From Schizochytrium sp. TIO01 (taxonomy: Eukaryota; Sar; Bigyra; Thraustochytrida; Thraustochytriidae): 64,000 nucleotides of DNA. Position 1 is the first letter of the stretch. Every line of letters starts with the position of its first letter. Location of the stretch: contig SMSO01000004.1 of assembly GCA_004764695.1 (NCBI GenBank), positions 1,825,501 to 1,889,500 on the forward strand, written 5' to 3'. Shown in pieces: positions 1 through 12,554 of the stretch. The notes below the pieces were generated by a model. It saw only the letters and a list, made by a program, of their open reading frames with translations. It was not told the DNA's origin and did not search any database. The translations under genes were made by a program, and so were the position numbers.

Positions 1-670
1 AGTTGAGTTGAATTAAATTGAGTTGAATTAATTGAGTTGAATTGAGTTGGAATTCGCCGCCCAGAGCAGGTTGGAGCGAGGAATGAGTTCAGGCGCTGCC
101 TCACTCATTTCATTGTTTCTCCTCGCCATCTAGGCCTCTTCCCGACTGAATTCAGGACAATCAGCCACTGCAACACTGGTGGCTAGAAAGCAAGTAAGCA
201 AGTAAGCAAGTTAGTCGCTCGTGGCCTCGGCTGAGGCAGCTGTCTCCACCACAGCCGCAGCCCTCGCTAGGAATTCAATCCAACATTTTCACTCCACCCC
301 TCGATTTCTTTCCATCCTGATATATCTCGTGAACATCGCATCGCAAGGAAGGTATCTTCTGCTCGTGGAGTACGGCGAGCACGTGCATTAGTACCTCTTC
401 TCGTAAGCTGCGCTGATCTCAAGCGGTGACTGATTGATTCCTAAGAATGCCGCTGCTACGAACTTGAACTCGCCTCGGATTCAACCCGCTCATGCTTCAA
501 GTTCCTTCTTATTAGCTCACTTCGCGCTGTTCATGGTCCTTCTTCGGTCCTCCTGTACCTGCGTACCTCGCTTATCTGTGGTTATCTTCACTTGCGGAGC
601 TCTTTCTCGCTTCGGAGCGCGTACAACGGCATGGCCAAGATCATCCATACATCCATCCGTTCATGCATTC

Positions 671-912
671 GTAGAATTCATAGAATTCATAGAATTCATT
701 CTATATACATTTCATAGAATTTATGCAATTTATACAATTCGTACAATGCAATTCATACAATTCATACTATTCATAGAATTTATGCAATTCGTACAATTCG
801 TACAATTTATACAATCCATACAGTTCTTACAATTCATACGATTCGTACAATTCGATTCGTACAATTCATACATCCATCCATACATACATCCATCCATCCA
901 TACATTCACATG
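671..912. repeat. Degenerate ATTCATAGA / ATTCRTACA minisatellite
   Basis: Imperfect 9-bp units built on AATTCATAC or AATTCATAG, passing into CATC/CATA units at the 3' end. Confidence 0.8.
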
Positions 913-1320
913 CATACACAGACAGTTCGAAGCCGGTCTAGCGATGCACCTGCGAGCTTGAAGCAGCAGCGCGAGCCGGTTTAAAGACAGGAAGCCGCAG
1001 CCTTGGCTGAAGGAGGTCGTGCACTTCCTCCCGGTACGCGTAGCAAGCTAGCTAGCTGGCCACCTGGGCCAGGGCAGCTGCGTCTGCTGGCGTCTGCTGG
1101 CGGCCTTCCCGACGGCATTCTCGCCGCCCCGCCAGAGGCAACGAAGTGGTTGCTTCGTTTCGGCGGAGCGGGAATGAGTGAACTTGAATGTTGCTGTTTT
1201 CGGTGTTGTAATGGGATGGATGTATTTAATTTAATTATGATCATAATTATAGTTTTAATTTTAATTTTAAAAGGAAGAGAAAAAGGAAGGAACGAAGCGT
1301 CAGTCAGTGAATAAATAAGG

Positions 1321-1344
1321 ACTTCCTCTACCTGTAGAGGAAGT
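1321..1344. repeat. Perfect 11-bp inverted repeat
   Basis: ACTTCCTCTAC-CT-GTAGAGGAAGT, a hairpin or cruciform candidate in the desert about 70 bp before the GAAA array. Confidence 0.75.
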
Positions 1345-1409
1345 AGGCTTCTCTCTTTCTCTCCCTGCATTCGCTGGATTAGAAGAGTATGAAAATAATA
1401 CTTTTGATT

Positions 1410-1536
<127 letters not shown>

Positions 1537-1564
1537 GCCACCTGCCGTTCCGTGGTTAATATAG

Positions 1565-1586
1565 CAACAACAACAACAACAACAAC
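1565..1586. repeat. (CAA)n microsatellite
   Basis: About seven CAA units. Confidence 0.9.
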
Positions 1587-1740
1587 CACAACGCAGCTTT
1601 CTACGAAAAACGGGTCTTCTTCTGCGATGATGCCGTTAGTGACACAGAGAGAGGCCTTGAACCAGCGGGGCTAGTTATATATTGAAATACATACAGCACC
1701 AAACAGCGAATCAGGTGAAAGGAGGAAACCCTCGATGTCT

Positions 1741-1766
1741 GCTGCTGCTGCTGCTGCTGCTGCTGC
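1741..1766. repeat. (CTG)n microsatellite
   Basis: About nine CTG units, with no coding context. Confidence 0.9.
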
Positions 1767-2373
1767 ATTGGAATAGGGTCTGATAGCAGAAAGCCTTCGC
1801 GCGTGCCTTGCTTGTTTGCTCTGACTACTGTGTTGGGGAACACTCTGTCAAACTGAAAAGCTTACAAAACCCAGTCAGGTCTCAGTCAATTCGCTCTCTT
1901 TAGTTGTATTCTTCTTCTTCTAAACTAGGTCTTATTTTCAAACAGAGACGTACTATATTTAGTTTGACCTGGACTGGTCTTCCTTCTTCTTCAAACGTGA
2001 TTCATTATAAGACAAAAAGTGACCTCTTTAGTATTGCACCTGTCACTTTTAATTCTTTAAGTAAGAAACCAACTTAAAAAATGTGAACGAGAATGTTACA
2101 ATGTATATTAATCTATTACATAAAAATAATAAAATAAAATAATAAAATAAAATGAAAAATGAAAAAAAAGGATGAAAAGTGAAATGAGAGAGCTTCTCAT
2201 AATGAGGAGGATGGCGCTTTTATTAGTCAGTTCATTCAAAACAAAACCTTTTTTTTCTCCTTTTTCTTTAGTTTTAACTTAACAGTCGGGAAAGAATGAG
2301 AAACTTGGGGGAATAATGTGACACCACATCTACCAGCTGTGAGAACGATGGATCGATCGATTACTAATGGGTA

Positions 2374-2450
2374 AAGAAACAAGCAATGAAACAAAGAAAC
2401 AAAGAAACAAAGAAATAAACAAAGAAATAATTAAATAACTAAAGAAATAA
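2374..2450. repeat. GAAACAAA / GAAATAAA imperfect array
   Basis: Four-base-phased A-rich units with C/T variation. Confidence 0.8.
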
Positions 2451-3471
2451 ATGCATCGATGATCCCGCGGAAGTTGGAGAATTCAAATCGTTCAAGTTCG
2501 CGCACAGGCTCTGTCTCGTGGAAATTGCAATCAAACAATCAATCCATCCATCAATCAACCAATCCATGAATCCATCAACACTTCGGCGGGCGCGCTTGAA
2601 GGCAAGCAGGCAGGCAGGCAGAGCAAGCTCGAATGCGGGCCTGAGAACGCCTCAATTTCAAGTGCCAGGCTGAATCGAACAAGTCCATCCAATCCAATCC
2701 GTCAGCCATTCTTTCAAGAGCCTCGACCAGAGCGCTGCCAGCAAGTGCCAGGCCAGACAGAACCGGCACGGCCACGGCCACGGCCACGCAGCACATGTAA
2801 AATGTAAATGTTCATGGTTCTTGACGGCCATACGCACGCACGCACGTACTTGGCAGAGGGCAGAAAGCTGGGACTTTTGGAGAAGAGCGAGCAGCGCTGA
2901 CAGCAGAAAGCGCACCTCTCTTGCTAGCGCGCGGCATCGACGATGGCGGCATTGACGATGGCGTTCTTAGTCGATGGCGTCTAAGACGGACCTAAGAGCC
3001 AATGCCGATTGAGATGATGAGGCGCCGGCGGTCCGTTTACTTTACACATTCATTGCCTCTGCCGTCAGTTTACAGTGCGTTGTTTTGCCGGTACAGCAGG
3101 CATTCATTCAGCTTCCGCTGCTCGCCTGCTTGCTTTGCTGCGCGGGTCCTTTCGGGGTTGGCTCATGGACGGTATCGGCTTGGAGACCTCGTTGCCTGAG
3201 TTCTTGGACACGCAAGCCCGGCTTGCTTGCTGTTCGCCATGGTGCAAAAGCAGAGCAGGTTGGCGACCTCTGACGAAGAACAAGGCCCATGTCACCGCCA
3301 CCGTCTCTGTCTCTGTCTCTATCTGTGTGTGCGCGTGTGTGTGCGCCACTCAGCGGTTAGATCTCGTCTAACGACTCCATTTTAGTTTCACGGCCTACTC
3401 AGCTAGCTGCTTCTTGGGCAAAGCGTAGACTAGCACTTAGAGCGGGATGGCGCACGTGCGTTTTTGTTAAC

Positions 3472-3489
3472 CCTCTAGCTAGCTAGAGG
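3472..3489. repeat. Perfect 18-bp palindrome CCTCTAGCTAGCTAGAGG
   Basis: Self-complementary over 18 bp, with an AGCTAGCT core that recurs through the deserts. Confidence 0.8.
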
Positions 3490-3600
3490 CGCGAGTCTCC
3501 ATTATGAATCGCCGTCATGATGTACATCAGAATACAGCTCCTTCTTCAATCTAATAGGCGACTTGAGACTTTCTGAAGAGACCTCTATCGACTGCGCTAT

Positions 3601-3690
3601 GGATTCATGCATTCATGCATTCATTCATGGATTCATGCATGCATTCATTTATTTATTTATTCATTCATTCATTCATTCATTCAATGAATC
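3601..3690. repeat. ATTC/ATGC/ATTT tetranucleotide array
   Basis: Interleaved four-base units (TTCA, TGCA, TTTA), ending in perfect ATTC. Confidence 0.9.
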
Positions 3691-3805
3691 AATCGTCGAT
3701 TTAGTCACTCCTTGATGCTCATTGGAGCGCGCACTCAAAACTGAGTTTCGAAGAGAAAGCCACTTCCCCAAGCATTCAGAGCTCTCTCTAACTACTTAAT
3801 GCCGA

Positions 3806-3836
3806 CGACTGACTGACTGACTGACTGACTGACTGT
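3806..3836. repeat. (GACT)n microsatellite
   Basis: About seven GACT units, then TGTC variants. Confidence 0.9.
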
Positions 3837-3879
3837 CTGTCATGTCCGGGAGGATGGGGCGTTGGACATATCATCCAGC

Positions 3880-4143
3880 ATGCTGCTGCTGCTGCTGCTG
3901 CTGCTCTTCTCAGCTGTGACCTCGGAGACGCCTGCAGCCTATCTATCGCAGTTCCAACCGGTGGAACTGATCAGCTCTCCACTCTCGAGTCCTCTAACCA
4001 TTGCCCTCCCTTCTTCTGCTACCTCGACCATCGTCATGGAGCGCTTCTTAGCAGGCAGCAAACAAACTGTCCTCCTTCGCGTTCTCAACGTCTTTAGTCC
4101 TCTGTGGGAGGAAGGTACACACCCCTCATCCTTCCCGTGGTAA
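3880..4143 (+). CDS. Hypothetical small secreted protein (weak)
   Basis: An ATG-started frame of 87 codons. The CTG microsatellite at its start encodes a run of eight leucines, giving MLLLLLLLLFSAVTSE, a textbook signal peptide with a plausible cut after SAVTS. The rest is Ser/Pro/Leu-rich with no known domain. It lies in the repeat desert, and a leucine run is what any CTG array gives in this frame, so it may well be accidental. Confidence 0.2.
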   Translation: MLLLLLLLLFSAVTSETPAAYLSQFQPVELISSPLSSPLTIALPSSATSTIVMERFLAGSKQTVLLRVLNVFSPLWEEGTHPSSFPW

Positions 4144-4869
4144 TTAGTAATCGAGGCACAAGAGGCACAAGAGGCAGCAGCAGCAGGAACAGCAGTAGCA
4201 GGCGAAGAGGCGATCTCTGCGTTTCTGATTTCGTTTCTCAGCGAGGGGCTGTTCTTGCGGTCTGGAAGGTACTCGCAGGCGAAAGTGAAACGTAGGAATG
4301 ACGCCCTCGGAGAGTCCTAGCCTGGATGTGCTCCCGCTCCGACTGACAGTCAGAGTTTGTCGCAAGCTCGCGAGAAGATGTGAATACCACCTATAGTGCA
4401 TATGAATTTTGTATTTTGTTCAACATTTATATACATATATGCATGTTTAATAAATTTATTTAAAATGTGTTTTTAATTTAACATTTGTTAATACTTTTCA
4501 TTAATTTAAACAAAAATAAATAAATAAAATAAAATAAATAAATAATTAAATATACGTGTGTGCATAAATAATATCACGAAGAAGAGAGAGGGCGATGAGG
4601 AAGCAAAAAGGAATTAGTTCGCACTCGTAGCCTACTTTGTGGAGCTCCTTTCTGTAACGCTGCGCAGGCCCACCTCTGGGGCCAGCTCGCTCATGAGGAG
4701 TTTGGGTTTCTGGGCAGCCACGGAGAGGTGCAAAAGGACGCTCGCTGGCTGGGAGACCACTCCGAACGGATACGGACAACTTACCGCCCACCCGCGCGGG
4801 CACTGTCTGGCCCTGTGCTCCTCCTCCTCCTCCCGGTGGATGTGTAATTCATTTGATCATTCATTCCTT

Positions 4870-4953
4870 TGTTCATATTGATTGATTGATTGATTGATTG
4901 ATTCATTCATTCATTCATTCATTACTTCGTTCATTCATTCGATCATTCGATCA

Positions 4954-4985
<32 letters not shown>

Positions 4986-5035
4986 CATTCATTCATTCAT
5001 TCATTACTTCGTTCATTCATTCGATCATTCGATCA

Positions 5036-5091
<56 letters not shown>

Positions 5092-5175
5092 CATTCGTTC
5101 ATTCGTTCATTCGTTCATTCATTCGATCATTCATTCCTTTGTTCATATCGATTGATTGATTGATTGGTTCATTCG
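4870..5175. repeat. Higher-order ATTG/ATTC minisatellite, ~80-bp period
   Basis: A run of GATT units, a run of ATTC units and the linker TACTTCGTTCATTC plus GATCATTC recur as a block. The marker CATATTG starts at 4874, 4952 and 5034, giving periods of 78 and 82 bp that differ by one tetranucleotide. Confidence 0.85.
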
Positions 5176-5943
5176 TTCATTCTTCTGGCAATGTCTCGAT
5201 TGGCCTTTGATGCAACCAACTGTAAAATGTGCCATGATTTCGAGATCGAGCAGCGTAGATTTGACGCTCGGAGTGACCTCTCGACCTGGGGATGATGAGG
5301 ACCTCCAAGCGGCGGGAAGAGCAGCCGCTCCACAAGCGCTGAGCAGGCTCGTCCAGGAGACAGACCCATGCCGGCGCTCAGACATCGGCGCGGCTCCAAG
5401 ATAGATAGATCCCTGTGAGGCTCGAATTTGCGCCTGCCTCCCGTTCCTCTTGTTGCCTTGCCTGAGGTCGATCGCCCTCCACCTGCTGCCGCGCAGCTTT
5501 GGCGAGGCATTCTGACTCCTCCCTCTCGCAAGCTTTTGCCGCTGCCCGGGACCGGCGTGCAGAGCGTGGATGGAGCGAGCGAGCGAGCAGGCAGGCAGGC
5601 AGCTGGCCGCCCAGGCATACCGTTATGGGTTGAGCTGGGCGCCTGAGTTTGAAGATCCTGTGCATTTGAAACTCTGATTTGAACCAACTCGTGGATCTTG
5701 GCGAAGGCATTTCCAACGATTCGCCGTTTGCGGTGCCGCTCTTGGAGATCGTGCGCAACAGGCCGCATAACTCAGAAGAAACCAACCGCCAAGCGCATCC
5801 CTGTTTGCGCTGTAGCATAAGCTAGGTACCTGCCCACGCAGCTGCTCAAATCGACTTCGGGAGCGGCGGCGAACTCCTTGGTTTTCCTGGACGCTCGAGC
5901 GACACCTCTCCATGAGCGCCCAGAAATTCAGAAGCTAAGCTAA

Positions 5944-6011
5944 GCAGAGCAGAGCAGAGCAGAGCAGAGCAGAGCAGAGCAGAGCAGAGCAGAGCAGAGC
6001 AGAGCAGAGCA
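5944..6011. repeat. (GAGCA)n pentanucleotide array
   Basis: About 13-14 perfect AGAGC units. It is the only sizeable 5-base array in the window. Confidence 0.93.
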
Positions 6012-8761
6012 CTCAGTCACTACGGCGGCGCTCGTCTCCATCATTTCCGTTTCGGTTTAGATTCAACTCTCGTAGATGTAGATGACAGACAAACTCACTC
6101 TCACTCACTCATGTAAAGAATGGATGAAACTTCAAAATTCAAATTCAATCTCATTATGGGTACTAATTATCCGTACCTAGTAGGCACAGAAGCAGCTGCT
6201 TAGGCAGAGAACGGCGAGAGAACGCCTACTAGGTTTGGCTAAGCCCCGCTAGTAGCAACCTCCAGCTAGCTGCACTACGAACATTCGAAATGGTTAAATG
6301 AGGCCTCCTCTTCTTTCATCAGACATGTATGGATCACGAAAATCCAGCTTTGAACTTGCGTCATTCACTTCTATCGCAACTTTGGCGAGGCGTGGAGGTA
6401 ATTGCTTGTTGAAGTGGGCTGAAGGAAATAAATTCGTTTTCTACATCGACGAATGGTGCTGAATGCAGAAGTTGAGGCTGGACCACCAGTCGCGTTTTCA
6501 GCGTCAACGGGTGTGCTCCTTGGCTCAGGTTGGCGGCACAGATGGCAAAAATGGTCACGGGTTTGCTTCTTCACGACCCACCGTTCGTTCGCTCGCCAGC
6601 CTCTGTAACTTGAAACACAGAATAGCAAAACGCAACGACTCGCGAAAACAAATACGCTACGATCGTGCGGGTAGGCACAGCCAATTTTATACCAAGCAGG
6701 AATGACAGATTGATTGATTGTCCACAGCCGATACAGCATACTTTCGATTTGGAGACGATTCCAGGCTCTCTGTCTTGTGACGCCCGGCAGCGCCAGAACC
6801 AAGAAAAGGATGTTAATTTTACACCTCGCTCCAGGCCAATACATGCAGCCTCGCAAAATTCTGCGCCTGCCTTGATGACATGAGTTTCAAGATTCCGCAT
6901 CTTGAACTTGTGCACGCTGTTGCTTAGTACTACAGGTGCGACCATCAATCTATCTTCGTTCATGTGTGTGCGCTCTTGCTGGCAACAGACATAAAGTAGT
7001 TGTTTGCTTTTAGGAATTCTTTAAAATCTGCGCACATGCAGGGGTCATGTTTATGCAACAGCTTGGCGTCAGCGAGCTTCCACTACCCACCCTTGACCTG
7101 CACGGGCGCGAGATTCCTTGTAAGCTGCAGAGAGCCCTAGATAGCTAGCTAGCTACACCGCGTGCCTGAAAACCCGCCAAGCTTGGAAACGGTCTGCCTC
7201 TAAGTTGTTTGTCAAACGATGCATGCAACATCCATCAGTCAGTATTCCTCCGTTGGGCGCCACTTGCTGACCAAACCAAATCAGCCTGCCTGCCTGCCTG
7301 CCTTCTTAGCCTCGGCAAGCATCGGTCGGCTCTGCCGCTTCGGCCCCTCCATCTCCAGCAGAGCACGCGTCAATCTTGTCCTCCTTTGAGCGAAAGAACT
7401 CCGGACTTCAAGATGGTCAAATGAACCGCCTACGACGCTTCTTCGAGGCGTGAGGCATGTGACGGGAGCTGTGCAGAAGATACCTCTAGAGCTAGCTGGC
7501 TGGCTGGCCACCTAGCAGACAAGAAAGCAGCAGCAAGCAAGGCTCGGGAAGAGGAGGAGGAGGAGGAGGAGGAAGAAGCGAAGTGAGCGCACAGCAGGGT
7601 TGGAGCAGCGCTAGCTAACTCGGCTATGGCTGAGGTTTTCTTTCTTCGGCTGAACCGCAGAAGCAGAAGCTTTTAACGTCACGGTGTCTGCTGCTGGAAA
7701 CAGACAGCAGAAGAATTGCTACTGCGAAGCAGTAGGTAGCAGCACCACCTCCCTTGGTGTTCCTGCAGTGTATTTTATTATGTAGACAACGCTTCTTTGA
7801 ACGAAAGTATAGAGAGCAAATGGTTCATTTGTTTTTATAAAAATAAATTTAAGATATATCATATTCGAAGTAAATTTAAATACACATTTTAGTAAATTTA
7901 GAAAATTAATTATACATCCAACTTGCGAAGAATGATCGAGGAGGTCGCTCTCGGCGTGGGTCTTTGCATCAAAATAGAAATAGACAGCTAGCTCAGACAA
8001 ACAAGCAAGTGCAAGTCGTCGTCCTTCAAGAGCGGCCAAGAGAGCTAGCTGTTTACTTGTCTACGTGTGAGCGTGGCCCATCATCGTTCAAGTTGGTGGT
8101 TTGCATCTCCTCAGCAGAAAGAAAGAGCCTGAAGTACTTAGGTACGCATATATCATATTCGAAGAAAAAAATTAAATACACATTTTAGTAAATTAGAATA
8201 TTTAATTAATATTTAATTAATAATCATCTTGAAAAAAAGAAAAGAAAAGAAAAAAGCATTTTACACGATATATATATATAATTTTTTTAAAAGAAGGATG
8301 CTTTATTTATTTATTTTAATAAAAAGTAATTTGATTAAAAAGAGAAAGTCTAAGCTCCTATGTAGTAGGGATTCTCCTCTCTTCCGCTCGAAGTGAATGC
8401 AAGCGCAGTAAATATTCAAGTGTTGCAGCGAAAGCAAGCAAAAGCGAGCAAATAAAACATGGCGGTCCACACGCGTGCTTTATTGGACTCATTACTCGAG
8501 GTGGGGAGGTGGGTATTCTTTCACAGCAATGAGGTCTATACTTACTACCTAGCAGGTATGTATGTAATGTAATTCGAAGCACAAGAATTCAAGATCTGTC
8601 CTAAATTCCGAAACTCGTTAACGGTGCCTGCAGCTTTCTTGAGACGGCGGCAAAGAACTCGACGGGGTCCCTGGGGAGGCAGTCACCTTGTCGCTTGCTT
8701 GCCTGCTTGCCTGCCTGCACCCGGTCTCCAAACGCACTCGAGGCGTCTCTTTGGCTTTCAA

Positions 8762-8815
8762 TACACCAATCAACCAATTGTACAATCAATTGTACAATCA
8801 ATCAATCAATCAAGC
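8762..8815. repeat. AATC array with CAATTGTA palindromes
   Basis: ATCA-type units interrupted twice by CAATTGTACAATC, then four perfect AATC units. Confidence 0.8.
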
Positions 8816-10198
8816 TCGCGCCTTGCCCTCGATGCGAGCAACCCCCGGGTCATGCTATCAAGGCACAGTGAGATCCTTCCTTTCCCGCGGGTTTTCAAAA
8901 GTCTGCTCGCTTGAACTAAGAGAGAGTCAATCAAATGCACGCACGCACAGCTCGAGCGAGCATGCCGGTGGACTGCCCCGTTTTGGAGCGATTCGACCTG
9001 TCGAAAGGACGTAAATGCTCGCTCGCTCGCTCGTTTCGTGGAGTTGCACATGAATGATGTTGCAGTAAGTAGCTGAGCTGCGTCCTCTCTCGTGCCGGAT
9101 TTTCAGCAGGAGGATGGATGAGAACTGCGAGGAAGAACTTGTCAGGCAAGTCCAAGATGCCAGGACTGGGAGTGCACCACTTGAAGCGAGCCACTCCACG
9201 TCACTCACCTCAAGCGAGGGATAGCATTATCTACGTCTTGCGGAAGCAGCGCACTGGTGCTACGGTTGAACCGACTGTGGCGGTCATCGCGGTCGTCGTC
9301 ATCTTCAGGGGCGCGGTAGAAGAAGTAGTATCAGTGCTAGGCTGCAATTTAGAGCTGTCAGCAAAGATGTTCTCAAAGATTGACGTTTCTGGCTAAAATG
9401 TGGGTCAAAATGACGAGAAAGCACAGCGGGCGTCCGGCATCTTCACAATCGATCGGAGCCCCGGGCGCGGACTCAGCAACAGAGTCCACCTCGATCGAGC
9501 TATGGCAGCCGAGCTGTTCTCCGTGGAGCTCTGCTGGAACGAACAGATTCCTGCGGCCCAGCACAACGAGATGCGCTGCGAATGTGCATATGATAGTTCT
9601 GCTTGACCTGAACTTGAACTTGAAGACCTTGAAGCACTCGCTTGTTATTCTCTAGAGCACGCGCCGAGCGCTTCGAAAGACCTCCGAGTCGATCTCACCT
9701 CTGAAGATGGCGAGCGAACTGGCTGATCGAAAGGAGGACAGCGAGCTCAGGTGTCCCATAAAACCCGCGCCGCCCTCCCTCGACGGCCAACTGCGGCTCC
9801 GTGCGTGAGCTAGCTGCTCGGCCTTCGGTCCCGGGCCTTCGCAGTCCTCGCGCGCCAAGTTCGCTCTTCGTTTTGGGCGCTCAAGATCTTCATCTCCACC
9901 GGCATTGTGGGGGAAGAACCCTAAGAAATCAGTCCCTGTGAAGCAATCGCGTTCTGTCCTGTCTGTCCATCCTCCAATGCATCGACCTGCTCGACACTTG
10001 AAGAGGCTCGATCTATCTCCCGTTCGACCATGCGAGCATGTGTCCATCCGTCCACTCCCGTTCACCCTCACCGTCGATCGGAAGACTGCCACCATTGCTG
10101 CCGCCTGCAGCGCCGCAGCCGATGCCACGTTCCTCATCCAGATCGAGATCGAGCCCAGCAATCGCTTCAATGATGTGAAAGCGAACTGTGTGTGTGCG

Positions 10199-10270
10199 TT
10201 TGTTTGTTTGTTTGTTTGTTTGTTTGTTTGTTTGTTTGTTTGTTTGTTTGTTTGTGTATGTGTGTGTGTT
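10199..10270. repeat. (TTTG)n followed by (TG)n
   Basis: About 14 perfect TTTG units pass into a short TG run. Confidence 0.93.
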
Positions 10271-10329
10271 GTGTTTCAAACTTCTCTTCTCGCGTTGCCT
10301 CTTCCAACCACATCCAACATTGGTCTGTC

Positions 10330-10502
10330 TGTCTCTCTTTGATTGATTGATTTGATTTCAAATCGATCGATTAATTTCAAATTCAAATTGATTGATTGAT
10401 TTCAAATCGATCGATTGATTTCGAATAGATTGATTGATTTTCAAAAACTGACTGATTGATTTTTTAAAAATTGGTCGATTTCAAATCGATCGATTGATTC
10501 TA
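10330..10502. repeat. GATT / TCGATCGATT minisatellite
   Basis: Repeated TTTCAAATCGATCGATTGATT-like blocks of variable length (about 30-40 bp) containing ATCGATCGAT palindromes. Confidence 0.75.
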
Positions 10503-12189
10503 AATTCATTGGTCGACTCATCGATTGATCGTCTCCGCCTTCGACCCTCCCTCCAATCATTGATATCTGCGCCGTTCTCTGCTGCCTTCCCCAAACTGCA
10601 ATCGTGATAGCTTTTCCAGCTTTGCTTGTGAGAGTGAGCAAGCAATCCTGTGAGTGAGCGAGTGCGCGGCCCAACCGCCGCACCCATCAGCAGAAGTCCG
10701 AGCCAAGCTTCGAAGGGATGAATGAATGCCGGGCTGAGTCCAGACCGATTGGTCCACGGGCCCGACTTGAGCGGCCCGGCGAGGATATTCTGCCAAGCCA
10801 TCATCATCATCGTCCCATCATTCGTCACCATTGCCACCATTCATCACAGGTCGGTCATCCATCCATGCCTCCATGAATCATCATCATCACAGGAATCGCG
10901 GTGAAGCGAGAGCTTAGGTGCTCAAGTCTGACTTGGCTTGCGTGGAGACGGAGTGCTCCGCCGCGTTCACGCAGAGCTTGAAGGGCCTCGTTGTTGCAAA
11001 CACGCTCAGGCTCTCGGACGCTGTAATTTGAAGAGGGGTGGAGAGCGCGACGGAGGCACTGATCGCAGGGCACTCACTCCCAGCACAAACACAGGCGGCG
11101 GCGGCGAGCCCAGCGAGGCCAGCGAGCTATAGCTTCCTCGCTTGCTTCCTGTTGATCTATCTGCCCGTCACGAAATTATCCAACGCGAGAGGCCGCGTCT
11201 CCAGGCGAGGTAACAACTATGTCTGCCTGCATTTCTCCACGCCCGGGCCTGGGAAAAGCTTGGGGGCAGCGCTGTCGATGACGGGCTACAGAAGCAATCT
11301 CGCGCGGAACATGGCGGACGACCTCGATCTTGGGATGCTTGAACCTCGATTTCGACCTCGATCTTGAAATCGTGCATGGGTTCCAAATCAATCAATCCAT
11401 CCATCCATCAATCAATCAATCATTCGCTCGTTACTCTAGCTAGAGAAGCGCTTCCGCTACATGCAGCGGCTCAAGCCTGAGCAAGGAAAGAAGTTGCGGG
11501 GCTCGCTTCCTGAAAGAGCGTCACACGCGCCGCAGGTTGGGCAGTCGTAGACAACACAGCAGCGTCTGCTTCCTTGAAAGTCTCCAACTCTGCAAGGATC
11601 CTCAGTTCTCAGTTTGTGTTTAGTTTATAGTTGATTCGAAAGAGACATTAGCTTAGAAACAAGAGAACCAAGTCAGCCATGGCTACTACGTTAGCTGCGT
11701 TAGCTGCGTCAGCTATGGGGGAGGGAGGTACTTACTACTCTGGAGGTGGGTTGGTTGACAGAGGGTATTTCATGTCATGCCCAGGAGTCTGTAATGCTGT
11801 AATGAGCGAGAACAGGTAGGTAGGTAGGTATATTATACCTGGGAATTAGTAATACAACACAATTGGGGTTGAGAAGAGCACCGCCAGCTTTGTTGAAACT
11901 TTGTTGTTGAAACTTTGTTGAAAAGTGCGCTAAGTGACGGAGTTGCACAATCGCAAGATGGATGCAAGGTGGCTAGTCTTATCCTCTTGAAGAGTTCTGG
12001 CTTTGGGGTCTCTCATCGCGGTTTTGATGCGTAGGAAGTTCATGTTATGCGTGATCAATGACTTCAGAAGAGAGTGCAAGGCCATTGTATGACTTGTAGA
12101 GGTAAGAAATATTGTATTTTAATGTAATATTGTTTTTAAAACATTGAAAATTATAAATTATAACAAAGAGATAAGTTTTTTTGTATTTT

Positions 12190-12554
<365 letters not shown>

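Noticed and set aside
434-961. 175-codon plus-strand frame
   Set aside because: Its C-terminal half is read-out of the AATTCATAC minisatellite, the N-terminal half has no domain, and the start is not ATG.
6371-6963. 161- and 130-codon minus-strand frames
   Set aside because: Overlapping frames in different phases with no domain and ordinary composition. They look like chance openings.
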